NCBI GenBank assembly: GCA_038232455.1
Contig: JBBSHU010000099.1
Coordinates: 1-10,784 of the forward strand
Source of the DNA: DATAQC01 sp038232455
Lineage (GTDB): Bacteria > Actinomycetota > Acidimicrobiia > Acidimicrobiales > AC-14
Direction: 5' to 3'
Length of the DNA: 10,784 bases
The notes beneath the pieces were generated by a model. It saw only the letters and a program-made list of their open reading frames with translations. It had not been told where the DNA came from and searched no databases. A program made the position numbers and the translations under genes. Every line of letters starts with the position of its first letter. Positions within the stretch are counted from its first letter, which is position 1. Below, in pieces: positions 1 through 6,339 of this stretch.

Positions 1-41
1 CCGACCAGCAGCTCGCACATGCGCGTAGGGTCAACTTCCAT
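1..41 (-). CDS. ISL3-like transposase, N-terminal fragment
   Basis: An ATG at 41 on the minus strand opens a frame reading MEVDPTRMCELLVG before the left edge cuts it. The MCELLVG signature near the start is what I associate with the N-terminus of actinobacterial ISL3-family transposases, just before the ISL3 zinc-finger region. The zinc finger and the DDE catalytic domain would lie to the left of the window and cannot be checked. Only 13 complete codons are visible, so the assignment rests on this short motif and the GGGGCTCT-type end just upstream. Whether the element is intact or decayed cannot be told from here. Confidence 0.5.
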   Translation of the reverse strand, partial: MEVDPTRMCELLV

Positions 42-94
42 AGGGGCTCTCCTGAACTCGACGGCTTCGACACCATCAAGTTCGCAGAGCCCCT
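1..94 (-). mobile_element. End of an ISL3-type insertion sequence (partial)
   Basis: The leftward reading frame starting at 41 resembles the N-terminus of ISL3-family transposases. Upstream of it, read on the minus strand from position 93, the DNA begins GGGGCTCTGCGAACTT; ISL3 elements as a family have ends of the GGCTCT type, so the element edge probably lies at about 91-94. A 9-bp perfect inverted repeat (42-50 AGGGGCTCT against 86-94 AGAGCCCCT), extended by GAACT (54-58) against AGTTC (79-83), sits between the transposase start and that edge. It could be a transposase-binding site or a structure limiting read-through into the transposase. The other end and the target duplication are outside the window, so the boundary is inferred. 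Confidence 0.5.
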
Positions 95-143
95 GTACCG
101 CGTCGGGGATGCTCTAGACCCCGCTCAGATCCGAAGAGCCGGT

Positions 144-149
144 TAAGCT
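144..149 (+). promoter_or_regulatory. Candidate -10 element for a leaderless small-peptide mRNA
   Basis: TAAGCT fits the actinobacterial -10 consensus TAnnnT and ends 7 nt before the ATG at 157, so transcription would begin at or next to the start codon. There is no Shine-Dalgarno sequence in front of that ATG, which agrees with a leaderless message. No clear -35 element is visible. Confidence 0.4.
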
Positions 150-156
150 CGCGCCC

Positions 157-231
157 ATGAAGAAGCTGCTGATCATCGCAATCCTGGTCGCTCTCGGCGT
201 CGTGGCCGCCAAGAAGGTACGCGCCGCCTGA
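157..231 (+). CDS. 24-residue single-helix membrane peptide
   Basis: A short frame from ATG 157 to TGA 229-231 encodes a 24-residue peptide with two lysines after the initiator methionine (MKKLLIIAILVALG), an uninterrupted hydrophobic stretch of about 17 residues, and a basic tail ending KKVRAA. This is the layout of a one-pass membrane micropeptide. It resembles the N-terminal part of the short actinobacterial proteins called DLW-39, which begin MKKLL and have one helix followed by basic residues, but the DLW-containing tail of that family is missing. Codons end almost always in G or C, like the neighbouring genes. A TAnnnT box lies just upstream and a hairpin just downstream, so it looks like an independent one-gene unit. 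Its function is unknown. It could also be a chance frame, but start, promoter-like box and hairpin agree. Confidence 0.5.
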   Translation: MKKLLIIAILVALGVVAAKKVRAA

Positions 232-237
232 TCTTTC

Positions 238-255
238 GCCGGCCTGTGGGCCGGC
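238..255 (+). terminator. Candidate hairpin terminator after the small peptide gene
   Basis: A perfect 7-bp GC stem, GCCGGCC (238-244) and GGCCGGC (249-255), closes a TGTG loop and begins 6 nt after the stop codon at 231. No T-run follows, which is common for terminators in high-GC actinobacteria. It may stop transcription of the peptide gene before the pilus operon. Confidence 0.5.
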
Positions 256-349
256 CCGAGTGCAGCCGGCCGGGTCCGGCAAACGTAGGCGCGCCGTGGC
301 GACGTCGTGACACCCCCCTGCCGAATCGTCGTCACGGATAAATCCCGAT

Positions 350-355
350 TAGGGT
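350..355 (+). promoter_or_regulatory. Candidate -10 of the pilus operon promoter
   Basis: TAGGGT matches TAnnnT and lies in the 207-nt gap before tadZ. A start site near 362 would give an mRNA leader of about 75 nt. A possible -35 is TCGTCA at 329-334, with a short 15-nt spacer. The overlapping GATAAAT at 338-344 is an alternative -10. The rest of the gap holds the terminator at 238-255, a short inverted repeat CGTGAC/GTCACG (306-311/331-336), and C-rich sequence with no gene. Confidence 0.3.
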
Positions 356-438
356 CTTGCGCCCTCCCCGGTTGGCCCGTACGGTAACGACGCCCCCCTT
401 CCCCCGAGCCTGTTCGTCCGCGCCCGGGGAGGGTTCAC

Positions 439-1086
439 GTGCTCATCGCCTGCTGGTCGCCCAAGGGTGGCAGCGGTACCACCGTCGTATCGGCTGCGCT
501 CGGCCTGATCCTCGCCGGCACCAAAGGGGCCGCACTTCTCGTCGACCTGGCGGGTGACGTCCCCGCCGCTCTCGGCCTTCCCGAACCCGACGGACCCGGC
601 CTGTCCGACTGGTTGGCCGCCGGGCCGGAGGTGCCCGACGATGCCCTGAGTCGCCTGGAAATAGATGCTGCTCCCGGCCTCCGGCTCCTGGCTCAGGGCT
701 CGGCCGCGTCGACGGCGTCGGGAAGGCCCGAAGCGCTCGTCGCCGCCCTGGCCGTCGAGCGCAGGCCGGTCGTGGCCGACTGTGGTCGTGGCGACGAGGG
801 GGTGGCGCTCGCTGTGGCCGCTGGAGCAACCCTGTCCCTGCTCGTGCTGCGCCCGTGTTACCTGGCCCTACGCCGGGCCCTGGCCGCGCCTCTACGGCCG
901 TCGGGGGTGATCCTGGTCGGCGAGGAAGGGCGCTCCCTCGGCCGGCGCGACGTCGAGGAGGTGCTCGGGGTGCCGGTACGGGCCGAGGTCGGCTACGACC
1001 CGGCCGTGGCCCGCGCCGTCGACGCCGGTTTGCTCTCTCGCCGAGTTCCCCGCGCGCTGGAGCGGTCCCTCCGGGAGGCCGCGTGA
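439..1086 (+). CDS. tadZ: TadZ/CpaE-like MinD-family ATPase
   Basis: The product (215 residues) belongs to the MinD/ParA ATPases. The deviant Walker A motif is SPKGGSGTT, with the signature lysine at residue 9 and the nucleotide-binding lysine position replaced by the serine/glycine pair typical of the family. An aspartate in LLVDLAGD (residue 36) fits the second ATPase motif, and VVADCG (Asp about 114) fits Walker B. TadZ/CpaE proteins act at the inner membrane, placing the Tad pilus machine at its cell site. This copy is short: it begins directly at the ATPase fold and lacks the N-terminal receiver-like domain of many CpaE proteins, a form common in actinobacteria. GTG 439 is chosen because GGGGAGGG at 426-433 gives good spacing. 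The stop overlaps the next gene by 4 bp (GTGA, 1083-1086), and the identity of tadA next door supports the TadZ call. Confidence 0.85.
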   Translation: MLIACWSPKGGSGTTVVSAALGLILAGTKGAALLVDLAGDVPAALGLPEPDGPGLSDWLAAGPEVPDDALSRLEIDAAPGLRLLAQGSAASTASGRPEALVAALAVERRPVVADCGRGDEGVALAVAAGATLSLLVLRPCYLALRRALAAPLRPSGVILVGEEGRSLGRRDVEEVLGVPVRAEVGYDPAVARAVDAGLLSRRVPRALERSLREAA

Positions 1087-2341
1087 GCCCAGCCTCCGTG
1101 GCCGAACGGGATGCCGCCTCCGCTGGCGCCCGGTCCCGAGTGCACGCCGCCTCCTGGCCGAGGGCACCGGTGCGGTCCTCCCCGAACGGCTGGCCGTCCT
1201 CGTCGGCGAGGAGGCTCCCCTTCTCGGCGCGGTCCAGCGGGCCCGGGTGGTGGACGAAGTGCTGGCGGAGGTGCAGGGGCTCGGACCGCTCGAGCCCCTC
1301 CTCGCCGACCCCACCGTCACCGAGGTCATGGTGAACGGACCGGGCCGGGTGTGGGTGGAGCGAGCCGGATGCCTCGAACGCGTTGCCCTCGACCTCGACG
1401 CCGGCTCCATCGAGCACCTCATCGAGAAGGTGGTGGGCCCCCTCGGCCTGCGGGTCGATCGGTCCGCGCCCCTCGTCGACGCTCGCCTGCCCGACGGTTC
1501 CCGGGTGAACGCCGTCGTGCCGCCCCTGGCCGTGGACGGCCCCTGCCTCACCATCCGCCGCTTCGGTACCCGGCCCGTGGCTCTGAGTGCCTTCGCCTCG
1601 CCAAAGGTCGCCGCACTTCTCGCCTGGGCGATCGGGGCCCGGTTCAACATTCTGGTGTCGGGCGGGACGGGCGCCGGGAAGACCACGCTGCTCAACGCCC
1701 TGGGCGGCCACATCCCATCCGGAGAACGGGTGGTCACGGTGGAGGACGCGGCTGAGCTACGCCTTCCCGCCGACCATGTCGTGCGCCTGGAGGCTCGCCC
1801 GGCCAACGCCGAAGGGGCGGGTGCCGTCTCTGTCCGGACCCTGGTCCGCAACGCCTTGCGCATGCGACCCGATCGCATCCTCGTCGGCGAGGTCCGGGGT
1901 CCCGAGGCCCTCGACATGCTCCAGGCCATGAACACCAGCCACGAAGGGTCGCTGTCGACCTGTCATGCCAACAGTCCGGTCGACGCTCTGCGACGCCTCG
2001 AGACCATGATCTTGATGGGCGACGTCGACCTCCCCCTCGACGCCGTGCGCACCCAACTCGAATCCGCCCTCGACCTGGTCGTCCAGGTTGCCCGGGCCCC
2101 CGGCGGCTCCCGTCAGGTCGTGGAAGTAGCCGAGGTACGCCAGGCCACCGACCGCCGCGGCGACGAGGGCCGGCGGTCGGCCACGGGCAACCGTGGTCGA
2201 GGACCGGCGGTGCCCGGCCGGGAAGGGCTCGGCGGGCGCACGCGGCGACTGGCCGACGCCGCGTCGGTGCTGGCCCTGCCCGAGCGGCCGGGCCGGGCCC
2301 CCGGCATCATGGCGCCCGACTCAGCGTGGTTGGAACCATGA
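1083..2341 (+). CDS. tadA: TadA/CpaF secretion ATPase, apparent frameshift near 1145
   Basis: This is the hexameric type II/IV secretion ATPase that powers Flp pilus assembly in the cytoplasm. Visible motifs, all in the frame ending at 2341: the N-terminal region VMVNGPGRVWVE, Walker A GGTGAGKTT (1661-1687), Asp box VTVEDAAEL (about 1733-1759), Walker B RILVGEVRG (about 1874-1900, Glu codon at 1889) and His box STCHANSP (about 1955-1978). The catalytic core looks intact. The expected start is GTG 1083, overlapping tadZ by 4 bp, and it reads VSPASVAERDAA through VH. The conserved continuation RRLLAEG then appears one frame back, as if one C were missing in CACGCC at 1143-1148. In the core frame no ATG, GTG or TTG exists between the end of tadZ and 1247, so without the shift the protein would start at 1247 (364 residues) and lose its helical N-terminal part. 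The tail after about 2150 is Arg/Gly-rich and poorly recognisable. The stop overlaps tadB by 4 bp. Confidence 0.88.
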
Positions 2342-3318
2342 CCGCCGGCCTGCGTGGCCTGAACGCCGTCGCCGGCCTGCATGCCGTCGCCGGTGGGCTG
2401 GCGAGCGGCGCACTGGTGGCAGCCCTTTGTCTGGCCGTCCGCCTGGCACTCGGTGCCGCTCGCCGCAGCACTGTGGTCAGACGGTTGCCGAGCTGCGAAG
2501 CAGCCGGCCCGCCGACCGACCGACGAGCCGGTATTCGGTTCGGGCACGGAGCCGGCATTCCGTTCGGGCACGGAGCCCGGCCCCGTTGGGTGGCGCCGGC
2601 GCTGGTCGCCGCCGACCTCGACGTTGATCCCGCCGTGACCTGGACGCTCTGGTGTGCCGGCGTTCCCGCGGTGAGCGTGGTCACCCTCGTTGCCGCCGGA
2701 CCGACCTTGGCCCTCGGGGGTACCGCGCTGGCCATCGTCGGCCCCGCCTTGGTCCTGCGGGCCCGACGGGGCCGTGGAGACGCACGAATGGAGGCCGCCC
2801 TGCCGGGGGCACTCGAGGCGGTGGCCCGGGCCCTGCGCACCGGCGCTTCACTTCGCCAAGCCGTCGCCGAGGCCGCGCACCGGACCCCCGGCCACCTCGG
2901 CCATGAGCTCCAACGGGTGTCGACCCAGGCGGAGCGGGGCGTGCCGCTCGTGCAGGCCCTCGACGAACTGGCCGCCCGTCGTCCCCTGCCGGGCGTGCGC
3001 CTGGCCGTGGCCGCACTGTGCCTGGGGGCGGAGACGGGCGGCGCCCAGGCGCAGGCCGTCGACGGGGTGGCCACCACCCTTCGCGACCGACTGGCCGTGC
3101 TCGCCGAGGTCCGGGCGCTGTCGTCCCAGGCGCGGATTTCCGCCCTGGTGATCAGCCTGGCCCCGCTCGGGTTCGGGGCCTTCGCCGCCACCACCGATCC
3201 GCGGACCGCCACCTTCCTCTTCCACACCGGTGCCGGTTTCGCCCTCCTCGTTGCGGGTGGTGTCCTCGACGGCGTCGGATGGATGTGGATGAACCGCCTT
3301 TCCCGGGTGAACCCATGA
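2338..3318 (+). CDS. tadB: TadB-like inner-membrane platform protein (T2SSF domain)
   Basis: The product (326 residues) matches the GspF/T2SSF type of platform proteins on which the TadA ATPase acts. There is a hydrophobic N-terminal helix (about 18-38), a pair of helices at about 102-138, a cytoplasmic helical domain with the characteristic stretch ALPGALEAVARALRTGASL (about 156-174) and GVPLVQALDELA, then two C-terminal helices (about 269-285 and 297-315). The start is set at ATG 2338, whose ATGA overlaps the tadA stop; GTG 2326 in the same frame is possible but less likely. The segment before the first helix pair is odd: it carries two short tandem duplications (LNAVAG/LHAVAG and GIRFGHGA/GIPFGHGA) and is long and Gly/Arg-rich, so it is probably a flexible linker. 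The gene overlaps tadC by 4 bp. Confidence 0.85.
   Translation: MTAGLRGLNAVAGLHAVAGGLASGALVAALCLAVRLALGAARRSTVVRRLPSCEAAGPPTDRRAGIRFGHGAGIPFGHGARPRWVAPALVAADLDVDPAVTWTLWCAGVPAVSVVTLVAAGPTLALGGTALAIVGPALVLRARRGRGDARMEAALPGALEAVARALRTGASLRQAVAEAAHRTPGHLGHELQRVSTQAERGVPLVQALDELAARRPLPGVRLAVAALCLGAETGGAQAQAVDGVATTLRDRLAVLAEVRALSSQARISALVISLAPLGFGAFAATTDPRTATFLFHTGAGFALLVAGGVLDGVGWMWMNRLSRVNP
2359..2394 (+). repeat. Two-copy 18-nt tandem repeat in tadB
   Basis: Units 2359-2376 and 2377-2394 share 15 of 18 bases and encode LNAVAG and LHAVAG. The length is a multiple of three, so the frame is kept. A slippage duplication is the likely origin. Confidence 0.7.
2530..2577 (+). repeat. Two-copy 24-nt tandem repeat in tadB
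   Basis: Units 2530-2553 and 2554-2577 share 22 of 24 bases and encode GIRFGHGA and GIPFGHGA. The near identity suggests a recent in-frame duplication in the linker of TadB. Confidence 0.85.
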
Positions 3319-4181
3319 CGGTGACGGTGGCCGGCTCGGCCAGCATGCTCGGGGGCGCTTGGGGGGCACTGCTTCCCGGCGCGTGGGCCGCGGTGGTCGT
3401 GGCCGCGTCCCTGCGCTGGCGACCGGCGCCGGAACGGGTCCGGACCCTGACCGACCGCACGACGCCGACCAGGTACACCGGGACCGGCGGTACCCCCCGG
3501 CCCGACCACACCGGGCTGGTGCACGCCGCGGGAGACCTCCTCGAACGTCTCGGCGCCTGGTTGCTGCGACGGGTCCACCAACGACCATCGCCGGCCCGGG
3601 CCCGCCGGCTCGGAACGGCTGTGGCTGCGGCGGCCATCGTGGTACCCATCTTCCCGTTGGCCTCCCCGGTCGCCGCCCTCGTGGCGTGGGGCCTGCCTGG
3701 CATCCGGGCCGGGCGCGGCGAGCGCCGTCGCATGGCGGCGCTTGCCGCCGACCTTCCCGACGTGGTCGACCTCCTCACGCTCGCCGTGGGCGCGGGCCTC
3801 ACCGTCGGGCTGGCGGTGAGCCACGTGGCCCGCCGGGGTTCGGGGCCTCTCACCGCCGAGTTGCGCCGGGTCATCGACGAGGTGGCCCTCGGGCGGCGCC
3901 TCGCCGACGCGCTCGACGACCTCCCGGCCCGGGCCGGCGAGGCCGTCCGGCCCCTCGTCGGGGCCCTCGTCGCCTCCGAGCGCTACGGCGCCCCGCTCGT
4001 CACCAGCCTCGAACGGCTGGCCGACGAGGTTCGGCGCGACCACCGTCGCCGGGCCGAGGAGGCGGCCCGGAAGGTCCCCGTGAAGCTCCTCTTCCCTCTG
4101 GTCACCTGCACGCTCCCCGCGTTCGGGCTGCTCACCGTAGCCCCCCTCATCGCCAGCGCCGTTCGCTCGCTGCACGTGTGA
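3315..4181 (+). CDS. tadC: TadC-like inner-membrane platform protein (T2SSF domain)
   Basis: This is the second GspF-type platform subunit (288 residues), expected to pair with TadB in the cytoplasmic membrane. Helices: about 10-35, about 101-125 (VVPIFPLASPVAALVAWG) and a C-terminal one at about 258-280 (FPLVTCTLPAFGLLTVAP). Between them lies the cytoplasmic T2SSF bundle, with LPDVVDLLTLAVGAGLTV, then GRRLADALDDLPARAG and the conserved RAEEAARKVPVKLLFPL run typical of TadC ends. ATG 3315 is chosen because its ATGA overlaps the tadB stop. An 81-nt gap follows before the pilin gene, C-rich, with the palindrome GTTCGAAC at 4238-4245 and the pilin Shine-Dalgarno. Codon use matches its neighbours. 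Confidence 0.85.
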   Translation: MTVTVAGSASMLGGAWGALLPGAWAAVVVAASLRWRPAPERVRTLTDRTTPTRYTGTGGTPRPDHTGLVHAAGDLLERLGAWLLRRVHQRPSPARARRLGTAVAAAAIVVPIFPLASPVAALVAWGLPGIRAGRGERRRMAALAADLPDVVDLLTLAVGAGLTVGLAVSHVARRGSGPLTAELRRVIDEVALGRRLADALDDLPARAGEAVRPLVGALVASERYGAPLVTSLERLADEVRRDHRRRAEEAARKVPVKLLFPLVTCTLPAFGLLTVAPLIASAVRSLHV

Positions 4182-4262
4182 CACCTCCTCTCCTGAAGCT
4201 CCCCTACCGACCTCCCCCTCAGCTCCCCCCGCCCGAAGTTCGAACAACTCCGAAGGAGCACC

Positions 4263-4514
4263 ATGCTCGCTGTCTACATTCACGTCCACACGGCCTTCCT
4301 GGCCCTGGCCTCGGGTCAACCGTCGACCCTCAGCACGTCGATCACCCGGCGCCTGCGCCGCGACGAGCGAGGCCAGACCTCGGCCGAGTACGCCCTGGTC
4401 CTCCTCGGCGCTGCGGCCATAGCCCTGCTCCTCGTGGCCTGGGCCACCAAGTCCGACCTCATCGGCAAGCTGTTCGATGCCGTGCTCAACGCCATCACCG
4501 GCAAGGTGAAGTGA
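4263..4514 (+). CDS. flp: Flp-type prepilin (major pilin candidate)
   Basis: An 83-residue protein with the class IVb prepilin cleavage site RG/QTSAEY: Gly37 is the last leader residue, and Glu and Tyr are at +5 and +6 of the mature chain, the Flp hallmark. The hydrophobic assembly helix (ALVLLGAAAIALLLVAWA) follows, then a short amphipathic end finishing GKVK. The mature pilin would be only about 46 residues. Cleavage needs a TadV/CpaA-type prepilin peptidase, which is not in the window. The leader (37 residues) is longer than usual, starting with a hydrophobic stretch, so the true start could be further in, but ATG 4263 has a good Shine-Dalgarno (GAAGGAG, 4252-4258) and is the best choice. 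Strong ribosome binding and its own gap fit a highly made subunit. The stop overlaps the next gene (GTGA, 4511-4514). Confidence 0.82.
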   Translation: MLAVYIHVHTAFLALASGQPSTLSTSITRRLRRDERGQTSAEYALVLLGAAAIALLLVAWATKSDLIGKLFDAVLNAITGKVK

Positions 4515-4906
4515 GCCGTGGTGGCCTGAGGACGAGAGGACGGGGAGACGAGGGCCAGTCCGCAGTGGAGCTGGCCCTCGTCCTTCCCCTCGTCGCCCTC
4601 GTTCTCCTGGCTGTCGTGCAGGTCGGCCTGCTCGTACGCGACCAGGTGCTCGTGGTCCATGCCGCACGCGAGGCCGCCCGGGAAGCCGCCGTGGAGGCCA
4701 ACCCCGACGAGGTGCGCCGGGTGGCGTTGGCCGGCTCCAACCTCGAAGACGACCGTCTCGAGGTCGGCGTGAGCGGCCGCGGCGGGCCGGGTACCCACGT
4801 CCGGGTCGAGGTCGCGTACCGGGCGCCGACGCGGGTGCCTCTCGTCGGCGCCGTCCTGGCCGATCTGACCCTCCAGGCCTCGGCCACCATGCGTGTGGAG
4901 CGGTAG
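4511..4906 (+). CDS. tadE: TadE-like minor pseudopilin
   Basis: A 131-residue protein with a short basic leader and the processing site DEG/QSAVELALVLPL, giving Glu at +5 of the mature chain, then one hydrophobic helix. Downstream are QVLVVHAAREAAREAA, a helical segment typical of TadE-like proteins, and a small beta-rich C-terminal part. TadE-type pseudopilins are membrane-anchored minor subunits needed for Flp pilus assembly. GTG 4511 is taken as start because its GTGA overlaps the pilin stop; the frame is open further upstream, but those codons overlap the pilin gene. A partner TadF or TadG gene, often next in line, is not found, so the pilus operon appears to end here. Confidence 0.82.
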   Translation: MSRGGLRTRGRGDEGQSAVELALVLPLVALVLLAVVQVGLLVRDQVLVVHAAREAAREAAVEANPDEVRRVALAGSNLEDDRLEVGVSGRGGPGTHVRVEVAYRAPTRVPLVGAVLADLTLQASATMRVER

Positions 4907-4983
4907 GAGTCCTGAGCAGGGAACCCGGGCACCGCCGGCGAACCTGTTGTGTGACGCAGCCTGCACTTTCGCCATCTGGTGAA

Positions 4984-5025
4984 TGCGGGCTTACTCATGC
5001 CCGCAGTACAGGCCCGTCAGGGCCT
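4984..5025 (+). promoter_or_regulatory. Two hairpins in the leader of the LARTG protein gene
   Basis: The 141-nt gap after tadE contains two adjacent perfect stems. The first is TGCGGGC (4984-4990) with GCCCGCA (4999-5005), loop TTACTCAT. The second is AGGCCC (5010-5015) with GGGCCT (5020-5025), loop GTCA. They end 6 nt before the GAGGGGG ribosome-binding site (5032-5038). They may form a terminator for the pilus operon, an attenuator or an mRNA-stabilising leader. No riboswitch family is recognisable. Confidence 0.4.
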
Positions 5026-5047
5026 TGGTCCGAGGGGGACAACGAAC

Positions 5048-6286
5048 GTGAGAATCACCGGGCGCCTCTGCACTCTCGCACTGTCGAGCATGGTCGTCGC
5101 CGGTCTCTTCGCCACGACACCGGCCTCGGCCGACAACGCCGAGGCATACGCCGGTAGTGCTGCGGCCCGGGCCCTCAATCTCGACGTGCTCGGGATCAAG
5201 CTGACGGCTGGGTCCACCGACGCCCTGGCCAACTCATCGCCCGCGGCCCACGCCAACGGTTCCGGTCTGGGGCTGATCGCCGACTCCACCAGCAAGGCCG
5301 ACGCCACGGCCGGCCAGGACCAGTCCTCGCCCAAGGCCTGCGCCCTGAACCTTCCCATCTCGGGCATCCTCACCGTGGCTCTGGCCTGCTCCCAGTCGTC
5401 CGCGTCGGCCATCGGGGGCAATCCCCTGGCCGCCAGTTCGGCCGACGTGGCCGCCATCGACGTCGGCCTCGTCAACCTCGTCCTCGAACTGCTCCAGCCG
5501 ATCCTCGATGCCCTCACGCCGGTTCTCGACCAGGTCATCGGCACGGTCACGGGCACCCTCCAACCGTTGATCGGTGGCGCCCTCGATCCCCTGCTCGGCA
5601 ACCTCGGGCTCAACCTGAACAGCCCGGTGAGAAGCCTGGTGGACGCATTGAAGAACGTGACCAACCTGGCCACTGTCCACGTGGGCGACACCACGTCATC
5701 GGCCACCACCGACGCCGGCAAGGTCACGGCGCTGGCCACGGCCAAGGGCGGCGAGGTCGACGTGTTGCCCGGCCTCGGCATGGTGGGGGCCGCCCCCCTC
5801 CTGTCCATCGTGCTCGGATCGGCCACGGCCAGCTCGACGTTCGACCGCACCACAGGCCAGAGCGCGGCCTCGTTCGACCCCTCCCTGCTCACCCTCCAGG
5901 TTCTCGGTGTAACGGTGCCTGTCGGCCTGGGCGCACCCATCACGCTGTTTCCCGGCACTCTCCTCGAATCGACCATCTCCATCGGCGCGGGTCACACCAT
6001 CTCGAACCCGGACGGCACCGTCGGGGCGGTGGCCGACGGCGTGAGCCTCCAGCTGCTGAAGGGCGTCTCCGGCGGCATCACCCTCGAGCTGGCCCACGCC
6101 GAATCCGCGGTGGGCGGGGCCAAGGCCCTCATCACCGCCCAGTCGGTGAACCCGCCGGCACCGCCGGCCGAAGTCAAAGCTGCGGAGCTGGCTCGCACCG
6201 GGGCCGAAGCGCCGTGGCTGCCCATGGGCATGATGTTGATCCTCGCCGCCTTCGTGACCCGTCGGGTGACCCGCGCCCGGCGCTGA
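5048..6286 (+). CDS. Secreted cell-wall protein with C-terminal LARTG sortase signal
   Basis: A 412-residue exported protein. The N-terminus has a Sec signal peptide, basic then hydrophobic, with likely cleavage after TPASA (about residue 28). The body is rich in Ala, Ser, Thr, Val, Leu and Gly, with segments such as LNLDVLGIKLTAGSTDA and VLGVTVPVGLG and two cysteines flanking CALNLPISGILTVALAC, which could form a disulphide. It resembles 'choice-of-anchor' type actinobacterial surface proteins, though I cannot name a domain with certainty. The C-terminus is a complete sorting signal: LARTG (residues 381-385, nt 6188-6202), a hydrophobic segment (MGMMLILAAFV) and a basic tail. LAxTG is the preferred motif of class E sortases, and a class E-like sortase follows next. 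The start is set at GTG 5048 with GAGGGGG at 5032-5038; the in-frame codon at 4979 would put extra residues in front of the signal peptide. Confidence 0.85.
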   Translation: MRITGRLCTLALSSMVVAGLFATTPASADNAEAYAGSAAARALNLDVLGIKLTAGSTDALANSSPAAHANGSGLGLIADSTSKADATAGQDQSSPKACALNLPISGILTVALACSQSSASAIGGNPLAASSADVAAIDVGLVNLVLELLQPILDALTPVLDQVIGTVTGTLQPLIGGALDPLLGNLGLNLNSPVRSLVDALKNVTNLATVHVGDTTSSATTDAGKVTALATAKGGEVDVLPGLGMVGAAPLLSIVLGSATASSTFDRTTGQSAASFDPSLLTLQVLGVTVPVGLGAPITLFPGTLLESTISIGAGHTISNPDGTVGAVADGVSLQLLKGVSGGITLELAHAESAVGGAKALITAQSVNPPAPPAEVKAAELARTGAEAPWLPMGMMLILAAFVTRRVTRARR

Positions 6287-6317
6287 GGGTGGCCACGGTG
6301 AGGGCGGGCACGTCCGA

Positions 6318-6323
6318 TACCCT
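6318..6323 (+). promoter_or_regulatory. Candidate -10 element upstream of the sortase gene
   Basis: TACCCT fits TAnnnT. A start site near 6330 would fall just ahead of the repeat and mini-ORF ladder beginning at 6340. No convincing -35 is seen. The 98-nt gap between the LARTG gene and the sortase otherwise holds only that ladder. Confidence 0.28.
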
Positions 6324-6339
6324 CGGGAGCCCATAGGCC

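Noticed and set aside
443..1711. A 422-codon minus-strand frame opposite tadZ and tadA
   Set aside because: It opposes strong MinD-type and secretion-ATPase motifs; its product is Arg/Pro/Gly-rich with no motif.
1247..2341. tadA starting at GTG 1247
   Set aside because: Sequence before it, in the same frame back to about 1145, still looks like CpaF (RRLLAEGTGAVLPERL), and there is no ribosome site at 1247; a frameshifted gene from 1083 explains more.
2307..4667. A 786-codon open frame on the minus strand opposite tadB, tadC and the pilin
   Set aside because: It is a high-GC shadow: the plus strand has clear T2SSF and pilin proteins with 4-bp overlaps, while the minus product is low-complexity Arg/Gly/Ala with no recognisable domain.
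4907..5040. Cyclic di-GMP (GEMM) or cobalamin riboswitch in the leader
   Set aside because: Scraps such as GACGCAGCC recall GEMM, but the conserved core and receptor positions are not in the right order.
4979..5047. N-terminal extension of the LARTG protein from 4979
   Set aside because: It would precede the signal peptide and run through both hairpins; GTG 5048 has its own ribosome site.
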